Assembly (NCBI GenBank): GCA_011620345.1
Contig: WOZJ01000053.1
Coordinates: 1-12,000, forward strand
Reading direction: 5' to 3'
Source of the DNA: Nitrospirota bacterium
Lineage (GTDB): Bacteria > UBA2233
DNA: 12,000 nucleotides
The notes below the pieces were generated by a model. It saw nothing but the letters and a program-made list of their open reading frames with translations, ran no database searches and was not told the origin of the DNA. The position numbers and the translations under genes are program-made. Shown here piece by piece: positions 5,457 to 12,000 of the stretch (the first letter of the stretch is position 1; each line of letters opens with the position of its first letter).

Positions 5457-7475
5457 GTGAACCCGAACCACCTCTCTCCCCATGACGGTCAGGATCAGGA
5501 TTACGGCAGGCGTCGAGTCGTGATAGAAAACGTGACTCCAGAGGTCGAAAAAGGCGAGTTCCCGATCAAGCGCGAGGCCGGAGACCTGGTTGTTGTCGAG
5601 GCGGATATATTTGTAGACGGCCACGATACGATCGCCTCCGTCTTACTCTACAAAAAAGAAGGTGCATCTTCCTGGAAAGAGGCTCCAATGGAGCTCGTTC
5701 AAAACGACACCTGGCGCGCGAGCTTCAGGGTTGAGGAGCTTGGGCGTTACCGCTACACGCTTATGGGCTGGGTGGATCACTTTGCAACTTGGTACAAAGG
5801 GTTCGTCAAAAAGTACGAAGCCGGCCAAGACGTCTCCTCGGAGATGCTCATTGGCGCAAAGATGATCATGGATACGCTGCAAAGGGTTTCCGGGGCCGAC
5901 GCCAATAGGCTCGAGACCTGCGCCTACATGCTGACGAGCGATACCTTCCCCTTGGAAGCGAAGATTGGGACGGCCTTGAGCGAGGAGCTCGTCGCACTCA
6001 TGCAAGGCTACCAAGAAAGACGCTTTGCGACGGTTTATCCGATCGAACTGCCCGTCATCGTGGACAGGAAAAAAGCCAGGTTCAGCGCGTGGTACGAAAT
6101 GTTCCCTCGGTCGGTCACGCCAAGACAGGCGTCTCACGGCACGTTCAAGGATGTGGAAGGGGTCCTTCCCTACATCCAAGAGATGGGGTTCGACGTGCTT
6201 TACCTTCCGCCCATCCATCCGATCGGAAAAACCAAAAGGAAGGGTAGGAATGGAGACGTAGTTTGTCAGCCGGATGACCCTGGCAGTCCTTGGGCGATCG
6301 GCTCCGAAGAGGGCGGGCACAAGGCCGTCCATCCCGAGCTCGGCACGCTCGAGGATTTCCGCGCGCTCGTTGCGAGGGCAAAGGACTTTGGCATCGAGAT
6401 CGCGCTCGATATCGCCTACCAGTGCTCCCCTGACCATCCTTACGTCAAAGAGCACCCCGAATGGTTCCGAGTTCGGCCGGACGGGGGGATCCAGTATGCA
6501 GAGAACCCGCCCAAGCGCTACGAGGACATCGTTCCGTTTGATTTTGAGTGCAAGCAGTGGCCCGCACTTTGGGAAGAACTGGCCAGCATCGTTTTGTTCT
6601 GGATAGAGCAGGGCGTACGCATCTTTCGTGTAGATAACCCGCACACGAAGCCCTTTCGGTTCTGGCAGTGGCTTATTCCCCGCTTCAAGGAAGCCCATCC
6701 GGACGTGCTGTTCTTGTCGGAAGCCCACACTCGTCCCAAGATCATGTACAGGCTGGCCAAGGTAGGATTTTGCCAATCCTACACCTACTTCCCCTGGAAG
6801 ATTGCCAAATGGGAGCTGGAGCAGTACTTCACCGAACTGACCAAAACACAGGCGGTGGAGTTCTTCAGGCCGAGCCTGTGGACAAATACCCCCGATATCC
6901 TTACGGAGTACCTCCAAACTGGCGGCCGTCCGGCGTTCATGATCCGTTTGATCCTAGCCGCAATGCTCGGGTCCAACTACGGCGTTTACGGTCCCGCGTT
7001 CGAGCTTATGGAGCGCTTGCCTAGAGCGAAGGGCTCGGAGGAATACTTGGATTCCGAGAAGTACGAGATCCGTACCTGGGATTTGGAGGGTCACGACAGC
7101 CTAAGGGGCTCCATTGCACAGCTAAACCGGATTCGTGGGGAAAACCCGGCCTTGCAAGGGGTAGGAAGCCTTACATTCCATCCGACCGAGCACGAAAGCA
7201 TCCTTTGCTTCAGCAAAAGAACGCCCGACCGTTCGAATATCGTCGTGGTCGTCGTGAACTTGGACCCCTTTCAACGCCATTGGACCTACGTGAACTTAAA
7301 CCTGGACGAGCTTGGGATTGGCGCGGATGAAACCTACGAGGCGTTCGATACGCTGAGCGGAGAGGGCTACGTCTGGCGCGGCGCGTGGAACTACGTCGAG
7401 CTAGACCCGGCCTGGCGGCCTGCGCACATTCTTGTACTCAAAAGGCATACAGGCCCGCTTGGGACGGGGCAGTGA
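5457..7475 (+). CDS. glgE: GlgE, alpha-1,4-glucan:maltose-1-phosphate maltosyltransferase (GH13_3)
   Basis: Cytosolic enzyme that extends alpha-1,4-glucans by transferring maltosyl units from alpha-maltose-1-phosphate. The N-terminal domain (about 20-125) has the family pattern VTPEVEKGEFPIKREAGD, DGHD and NDTWRA. The catalytic domain opens with AWYEMFPRS and continues with LPPIHPIGKTKRKG. The nucleophile is Asp393 in RVDNPHTKP, the acid/base is Glu422 in FLSEAHTRP, and the transition-state Asp480 lies in NTPDIL. These positions are within one residue of the active-site residues known for Streptomyces GlgE. At 672 residues it has the usual length. The GTG start is supported by AAGGAG six bases upstream and by a strong promoter. 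glgB follows after 60 bases. TreS and maltokinase, the usual makers of the donor sugar, are not in this window and may be encoded elsewhere. The assignment is firm. Confidence 0.96.
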   Translation: MNPNHLSPHDGQDQDYGRRRVVIENVTPEVEKGEFPIKREAGDLVVVEADIFVDGHDTIASVLLYKKEGASSWKEAPMELVQNDTWRASFRVEELGRYRYTLMGWVDHFATWYKGFVKKYEAGQDVSSEMLIGAKMIMDTLQRVSGADANRLETCAYMLTSDTFPLEAKIGTALSEELVALMQGYQERRFATVYPIELPVIVDRKKARFSAWYEMFPRSVTPRQASHGTFKDVEGVLPYIQEMGFDVLYLPPIHPIGKTKRKGRNGDVVCQPDDPGSPWAIGSEEGGHKAVHPELGTLEDFRALVARAKDFGIEIALDIAYQCSPDHPYVKEHPEWFRVRPDGGIQYAENPPKRYEDIVPFDFECKQWPALWEELASIVLFWIEQGVRIFRVDNPHTKPFRFWQWLIPRFKEAHPDVLFLSEAHTRPKIMYRLAKVGFCQSYTYFPWKIAKWELEQYFTELTKTQAVEFFRPSLWTNTPDILTEYLQTGGRPAFMIRLILAAMLGSNYGVYGPAFELMERLPRAKGSEEYLDSEKYEIRTWDLEGHDSLRGSIAQLNRIRGENPALQGVGSLTFHPTEHESILCFSKRTPDRSNIVVVVVNLDPFQRHWTYVNLNLDELGIGADETYEAFDTLSGEGYVWRGAWNYVELDPAWRPAHILVLKRHTGPLGTGQ

Positions 7476-7535
7476 GACTTGTCTCTTGCGGTCCCTTTGA
7501 ATCACTAACGGCGCCATGAATTAAGGAGTGCAAAC

Positions 7536-9470
7536 GTGGTGAAACAAGCCCGATCCGATCATCCCGTGCGGCACGACGTATCGCTCTTGTCCGATTTCGA
7601 TGTGTATCTTTTTAACGAAGGGTCTCTTTTCAAGGCCTACGAGAAGTTGGGCGCCCACCCTATCGAACACGAGGGCAGGCGGGGCGTCTATTTTGCCGTT
7701 TGGGCGCCGAACGCCGCGTCCGTTTGCGTGATGGGTGAGTTTAACGGCTGGGATAAAACCTCCCACACCCTGAAACCCAGGGGTTCTTCCGGCATATGGG
7801 AAGGCTTCATCGAAGGCGTTTGGATAGGGTGCGCCTATAAATACCACATCGTCTCGGCCGTAAACGGCTACCAAGTGGACAAGGCCGACCCTTACGGCGT
7901 CCTGCACGAGACGCCCTCTAGGACCGCTTCCAGGGTATGGGATTTAAGTTTTTCCTGGAACGATGCGGCTTGGATGCAAACTCGAAAGGCAAAAAATGCG
8001 TTGGATGCGCCCATAAGCATTTACGAAATCCACATCGGCTCGTGGAGGCGCAAGCTTGAAGATGGAAACTGGCGGCCACTCAACTACAGGGAGCTTGCGC
8101 CTTTGCTGGCAAAGCACGTAAAAGAGCTTGGCTTCAGCCATGTCGAATTCATGCCCATCATGGAGCACCCGTTCTACGGTTCTTGGGGCTACCAGGTAAC
8201 GGGCCTTTTTGCACCAACCTCGCGGTATGGAACCCCTCAAGATTGTATGTACCTAATAGACTTTCTCCATAGGGAAGGGATCGGCGTGATCCTCGACTGG
8301 GTCCCTTCGCACTTCCCGACGGACGAGCACGGGCTTGGCTATTTTGACGGGACGCACCTCTACGAGCACGCAGACCCGAAAAAGGGCCTGCATCCCGAAT
8401 GGAACAGCGCGATCTTCAACTATGGGCGTGATGAAATCAAAAGCTTTTTGATCAGCTCTGCCATTTTTTGGCTAGAGCTCTACCACGCAGACGGGCTAAG
8501 AGTGGATGGCGTGGCAAGCATGCTCTATCTGGATTACGGCAGGCAAGGCGGCGATTGGATCCCAAACGAGTACGGGGGCAATGAAAACATCGAGGCGATT
8601 GCCCTTCTTCGCCGGCTAAACGAAGAGGTTTACAGGGCCTTTCCGGACGTACAGACGATTGCCGAGGAATCCACCGCCTGGCCGATGGTCTCAAGGCCAG
8701 CCTACGTTGGAGGGCTTGGGTTCGGCCTCAAATGGGACATGGGATGGATGCACGACACCCTCAAATACTTCTCCTACGAGCCAATTTTCAGAAGTTATCA
8801 CCAAGGGGAGCTTGCCTTCCGGATGGTCTACGCGTTCCACGAGAACTTCGTCCTGCCGCTCTCCCACGACGAGGTGGTTTACGGGAAAGGCTCTTTGTTG
8901 AACAAAATGCCCGGCGATGACTGGCAGAAATTCGCCAACTTAAGGCTGCTTTTTGGCTACATGTTCGCCCAGCCCGGTAAGAAACTCCTGTTTATGGGCG
9001 GTGAGATTGCCCAGTGGAGCGAATGGAACCACGATACGAGCCTCGAATGGCACCTGCTGGCCTACGACCCTCACGCGGGCATCAAGCGTTGGCTTGGCGA
9101 TCTTGGCCATGCCTATGCGGCCGAGCCAGCCCTTTTTGAGGGGGACTGCAAGCCTGAAGGGTTTGAATGGGTCGATTGTTCCGATGCGGCGGCTAGCGTG
9201 CTGAGCTTTCTTAGGAAGCCCTTAAAGAGTGGGAGCCCGATCCTCGCCGTGTTCAATTTTACGCCCGTCCCTAGGTTGAACTACAAAATCGGCGTACCGA
9301 AAGGCGGAATCTGGAAGGAGATCCTTAACTCGGACGCCCAAGAATACGGCGGCAGCGGGCTAGGCAATAATGGCCAAGTCGTCGCCATCGAATCTCCCTG
9401 CCATGGAAGGCCTTTTTCTTTGGAGGTTACCCTACCGCCGTTGGCCGTCATGTTCTTCAAGCCTCGGTAA
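7536..9470 (+). CDS. glgB: 1,4-alpha-glucan branching enzyme GlgB (GH13_9)
   Basis: Cytosolic branching enzyme that cuts alpha-1,4 chains and re-attaches them by alpha-1,6 bonds. A CBM48-type domain (about 45-140) is marked by GVYFAVWAPNAASVCVMGEFNGWD. The GH13 barrel follows with SIYEIHIGSW, HVEFMPIMEHPFYGSWGYQVTG and DWVPSHFP. Active-site residues are the nucleophile Asp324 in GLRVDGVASMLYLDY, Glu377 in IAEEST and Asp445 in LPLSHDEVVYGKGSL. At 644 residues it is shorter than E. coli GlgB (728), which fits forms with a single N-terminal beta domain. The GTG at 7536 has AAGGAG seven bases upstream; a second GTG directly after it is an alternative. It lies 60 bases after glgE and 11 bases before the GH57 gene, suggesting one transcript. 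In this setting it would branch chains made by both GlgA and GlgE. Confidence 0.96.
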   Translation: MVKQARSDHPVRHDVSLLSDFDVYLFNEGSLFKAYEKLGAHPIEHEGRRGVYFAVWAPNAASVCVMGEFNGWDKTSHTLKPRGSSGIWEGFIEGVWIGCAYKYHIVSAVNGYQVDKADPYGVLHETPSRTASRVWDLSFSWNDAAWMQTRKAKNALDAPISIYEIHIGSWRRKLEDGNWRPLNYRELAPLLAKHVKELGFSHVEFMPIMEHPFYGSWGYQVTGLFAPTSRYGTPQDCMYLIDFLHREGIGVILDWVPSHFPTDEHGLGYFDGTHLYEHADPKKGLHPEWNSAIFNYGRDEIKSFLISSAIFWLELYHADGLRVDGVASMLYLDYGRQGGDWIPNEYGGNENIEAIALLRRLNEEVYRAFPDVQTIAEESTAWPMVSRPAYVGGLGFGLKWDMGWMHDTLKYFSYEPIFRSYHQGELAFRMVYAFHENFVLPLSHDEVVYGKGSLLNKMPGDDWQKFANLRLLFGYMFAQPGKKLLFMGGEIAQWSEWNHDTSLEWHLLAYDPHAGIKRWLGDLGHAYAAEPALFEGDCKPEGFEWVDCSDAAASVLSFLRKPLKSGSPILAVFNFTPVPRLNYKIGVPKGGIWKEILNSDAQEYGGSGLGNNGQVVAIESPCHGRPFSLEVTLPPLAVMFFKPR

Positions 9471-9481
9471 GAAGACAAGTC

Positions 9482-11923
9482 ATGCGCTATGTTTGCATTC
9501 ATGGCCATTTCTACCAGCCGCCCAGGGAAAACCCATGGCTCGAGGCGATTGAGTGGCAAGACAGCGCCTACCCATACCACGACTGGAACGAGAGGGTGAC
9601 GGCAGAGTGCTACGCCCCGAATACTGCCGCCAGAATTCTGGGGGAAGACGGAAAGATTTTTCGCATACTCAACAACTACGCTTGGATGAGCTTTAATTTT
9701 GGCCCAACGCTCTTATCCTGGATGGAAGCGAACGCCCAGGATCCCTACGAAGCGGTCCTGAAGGCTGACAAGGTTAGCCGGGCACGATTCTCCGGGCATG
9801 GGTCGGCAATGGCCCAGCCCTACAACCACATGATTCTCCCCTTGGCAAACGAAAGGGACAAACGAACCCAGGTTCTTTGGGGCATCGAGGATTTCAAGGC
9901 GCGCTTTGGGCGCGAGCCAGAGGGCATGTGGCTGCCCGAGACGGCCGTTGATGTAAAAACATTAGAAGTATTGGCGGAATTCGGCCTGCGATTCACGGTG
10001 CTAGCCCCTTATCAGGCAAGCAGAGTCAGGCCTATCGGCGGAGGAGACTGGCGGGACGTTCGAGGGGGGAAGATCGATACCTCCATCCCCTACCTGGTCC
10101 GGCTCCCTTCTGGTAAGACGATCGCGGCGTTCTTCTATAACGGCAACATCGCCCAGGCCGTGGCATTTGGCGGGCTTTTGGATAACGGCAAGCGCGTTGC
10201 AGAAAGTTTGGTTGCAGGAGTGCCAAAAGACGGCGAAATGCCCAGGCTTTCGCACATCGCAACCGATGGAGAGAGCTACGGCCACCATCACAGGTTCGGC
10301 GATATGGCGCTTGCCTACGCGCTACACCACATCCAGGTGAACGGCCTTGCGCAGATCACAAATTACGGAGAATTTCTGGAAAAGTGCCCCCCCATTTCCG
10401 AGGCGGAAATTATCGAGAATACCTCGTGGAGCTGCATCCACGGGATCGAGCGCTGGAGGTCGGACTGCGGCTGCCAAAGCGGCCGGCATCCCGGTTGGAA
10501 CCAGGCCTGGCGGGAGCCCTTGCGAGAGGCGTTCGATTGGCTTAGGGACACGCTAGCCCCAAAGTTCGAAGAAGGGCTGAAGGAGCTCTTTTACGACCCA
10601 TGGAGGGCAAGGGACGACTACATCGGCGTGCTTCTGGACAGGACAGAAGACGCCATCGAAGCGTTCCTGGCCAAGCATGGCCGTGCTCCTCTAGATCAAA
10701 ATAGTAAGGTCAGGGCGCTTAAGCTATTGGAGCTCCAAAGGCACGCCATGCTCATGTACACAAGCTGCGGGTGGTTTTTTGACGACCTCTCCGGCATCGA
10801 GACAGTCCAGGTGATTCAGTACGCAGGCAGGGCTCTCCAGCTTGCGAGCCAGCTTTTCGGCGATCACCTGGAAGCACGGTTTATGGAAAGGCTCTCGAAT
10901 GCCAAGAGTAACGTTAAAGAGATGGGCGACGGCAAGGCCGTTTTCGGCCGGATCGTCAAGCCAGCCATGCTGGACCTGGTCTCTGCTGGGGCTCACTACG
11001 CGATCAGCTCCATCTTTGAGCAGTATCCTAGCGAGGCGCGCATCTACAAATATACAGCCAAAAGGCTCGATTTTGAGGATTACGAAGCGGGAAGAGTCCG
11101 GCTGATCCTTGGAAGGGCTAGGATGACCTCTTCCGTTACGCTGGAATCGCTCGTGGTCCGGTTTGTTGCCGTCCATTTCGGCGATCACGCCCTCAATGCG
11201 GGGGTATGCCCGGAAAACGGCGATATGCCTTGCCTAGAAGAAATCAAGCGCCCGCTGCTCGAAGCGTTCCGTGCCCTGGACGTAGCCGGCTTGGTTCGCT
11301 TGATGGACCAGCACTTCGGGTGCTCCAGCTACACGCTCAAATCGCTCTTTCGAGATGCCCAGCGTCGAGAGCTTGGTAGGATTCTCGAATCCACGCTTGG
11401 AGACATCGAGCAAGAATACCGCCAGGTGTTCGACCGTTACGAGATGCTCATGCGCTTCCTTTCGGACCTTGGCGTCCCCTTGCCTCAAGCCTTCAAGGCA
11501 ACCGTCCGGTTCATCCTGAACACCGACCTCGTAAGGCTCATGGAGAGATACCCGCTCGATACGATCCGGATCGTCGAGCTCCTTCACGATGCAAAGGCCT
11601 GGGGTGTAGAGCTCGATACGCCAAAGCTCTCGTTCGTGCTGACCCATACGCTCGAGGATGCCATGGGGAGCTTTTTTCGAGCCCCGATGCGTATCGGGGG
11701 GTTAAAAGAATTGGTGGAATCACTCAGGTTTCTTAAGGAAGAGCCGTTCGACGTGAACCTCTGGAAGGTGCAGAACCTCTATTATGAGGCCTACAAGGCC
11801 CTCTACAAAGATGCCGAAAAAAAAGCGCAAGAGCCCTTGCTTCCAGGCACGAAGTCGGTGGAGCAATGGGTTCGCCTTTTTAGTGAGCTTGGGGAGCTTC
11901 TAGGGATTCGCCTGGTTGAATGA
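9482..11923 (+). CDS. GH57 family amylase-like protein with DUF3536 C-terminal region
   Basis: An 813-residue cytosolic protein without a signal peptide. The N-terminal half is a GH57 catalytic domain. Motif 1 is HGHFYQPPREN at 7-17. The nucleophile is Glu153 in GMWLPETAVD. The second catalytic residue is Asp262 in ATDGESYGHHH, within a His-rich segment typical of the family. A Cys-rich block follows at 318-331 (CIHGIERWRSDCGC), and then a long, mostly helical region of about 450 residues matching the DUF3536 type of GH57 proteins. Known GH57 members hydrolyse or transfer alpha-1,4-glucans (amylase, 4-alpha-glucanotransferase, branching enzyme). Which of these this subgroup does is not established to my knowledge. 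The ATG is 11 bases after glgB and lacks a strong Shine-Dalgarno site, so coupling to glgB is likely. Its place in a glgE-glgB series points to glycogen trimming, chain-length control or breakdown. Confidence 0.9.
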   Translation: MRYVCIHGHFYQPPRENPWLEAIEWQDSAYPYHDWNERVTAECYAPNTAARILGEDGKIFRILNNYAWMSFNFGPTLLSWMEANAQDPYEAVLKADKVSRARFSGHGSAMAQPYNHMILPLANERDKRTQVLWGIEDFKARFGREPEGMWLPETAVDVKTLEVLAEFGLRFTVLAPYQASRVRPIGGGDWRDVRGGKIDTSIPYLVRLPSGKTIAAFFYNGNIAQAVAFGGLLDNGKRVAESLVAGVPKDGEMPRLSHIATDGESYGHHHRFGDMALAYALHHIQVNGLAQITNYGEFLEKCPPISEAEIIENTSWSCIHGIERWRSDCGCQSGRHPGWNQAWREPLREAFDWLRDTLAPKFEEGLKELFYDPWRARDDYIGVLLDRTEDAIEAFLAKHGRAPLDQNSKVRALKLLELQRHAMLMYTSCGWFFDDLSGIETVQVIQYAGRALQLASQLFGDHLEARFMERLSNAKSNVKEMGDGKAVFGRIVKPAMLDLVSAGAHYAISSIFEQYPSEARIYKYTAKRLDFEDYEAGRVRLILGRARMTSSVTLESLVVRFVAVHFGDHALNAGVCPENGDMPCLEEIKRPLLEAFRALDVAGLVRLMDQHFGCSSYTLKSLFRDAQRRELGRILESTLGDIEQEYRQVFDRYEMLMRFLSDLGVPLPQAFKATVRFILNTDLVRLMERYPLDTIRIVELLHDAKAWGVELDTPKLSFVLTHTLEDAMGSFFRAPMRIGGLKELVESLRFLKEEPFDVNLWKVQNLYYEAYKALYKDAEKKAQEPLLPGTKSVEQWVRLFSELGELLGIRLVE

Positions 11924-11927
11924 GATG

Positions 11928-11951
11928 CCAAAGGGTTATGCCTAACCTTGG
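11928..11951 (+). other. Bulged hairpin just after the GH57 gene
   Basis: CCAA (11928-11931) and GGTTA (11934-11938) pair with TAACC and TTGG (11943-11951) around a TGCC loop, giving nine base pairs with a two-base bulge. It starts five bases after the stop codon. No T-run follows, so it is not a standard intrinsic terminator. It could protect the 3' end of the message, slow transcription, or be incidental. Confidence 0.3.
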
Positions 11952-11983
11952 AAGGGGAGTAAACCTTTCAACGCATCGATAGA

Positions 11984-12000
11984 ATGGATCTAGAAGGGCT
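11984..12000 (+). CDS. Possible start of a further gene (partial, doubtful)
   Basis: An ATG at 11984 opens a frame beginning MDLEG that runs off the window edge. There is no good ribosome site at the right distance; the purine-rich GGGGAG lies about 25 bases upstream. The other ATG codons after the GH57 stop close within a few codons. The same bases include TAGAAT (11980-11985), which could instead be a promoter -10 box. The product cannot be named. Confidence 0.15.

Noticed and set aside
4962-5624. Minus-strand frame of 220 codons covering the start of glgA, the divergent promoters and the start of glgE
   Set aside because: It lies in a different frame from glgA, crosses both strong promoter and ribosome-site signals, and its product looks like a shadow translation.
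5643-6917. Long open frame of 424 codons on the minus strand, antisense to glgE
   Set aside because: glgE on the plus strand is unmistakable with all catalytic residues. The antisense translation shows no recognisable motifs, and long antisense frames are expected opposite well-used codons in this base composition.
7516-7524. Two-codon upstream frame ATG-AAT-TAA ending at the glgB ribosome site
   Set aside because: It has no Shine-Dalgarno site of its own and is easily a chance occurrence in the 60-base gap.

Overview
The window reads as a dense bacterial chromosome segment of moderate GC content (by eye somewhat above half). Shine-Dalgarno sites are clear and GTG starts are frequent (queC, glgE, glgB). 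Gene families that fit Gram-negative lineages with classical glycogen metabolism are present, but no rRNA, tRNA or lineage marker is visible, so I cannot name the organism. I see no mobile element, CRISPR array, tRNA, integrase or sign of recent transfer. All recognised genes look intact.

Left part (about 1-2346): a short leader of unclear content (1-195) precedes a tightly packed queE-queC-queD block. These genes make preQ0, the 7-deazaguanine precursor of queuosine. QueD makes 6-carboxytetrahydropterin, QueE converts it to 7-carboxy-7-deazaguanine, and QueC converts that to preQ0. The genes are nearly contiguous: a 2-base gap, then a 4-base ATGA overlap, then a 19-base overlap into a small coiled-coil/one-membrane-helix protein of unknown function (1978-2346). 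The first (FolE) and later (QueF, Tgt, QueA, QueG/H) steps are not in the window.

Middle (2347-3787): a 79-base gap with two small hairpins leads into a 12-helix MFS transporter. It resembles the sialate/carboxylate proton symporters. Its stop codon overlaps, tail to tail, the stop of a glycogen synthase gene on the other strand.

Right part (3784-12000): an alpha-glucan (glycogen) locus. glgA (minus strand) diverges from a plus-strand series: glgE (maltosyltransferase), glgB (branching enzyme) and a GH57/DUF3536 amylase-like protein. The 155-base divergent region holds a recognisable sigma70-type promoter in each direction and an inverted repeat between them. GlgA elongates chains from ADP-glucose, GlgE elongates them from maltose-1-phosphate, GlgB adds alpha-1,6 branches, and the GH57 protein probably hydrolyses or rearranges the chains. 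glgC, treS, the maltokinase gene and glgP are not visible here. The final 77 bases hold a bulged hairpin and only a doubtful start of another gene.

I did not find an evident undescribed system. The points most worth a second look are the double-route glycogen locus, the uncharacterised GH57/DUF3536 protein, the divergent regulatory region, and the small membrane protein overlapping queD.
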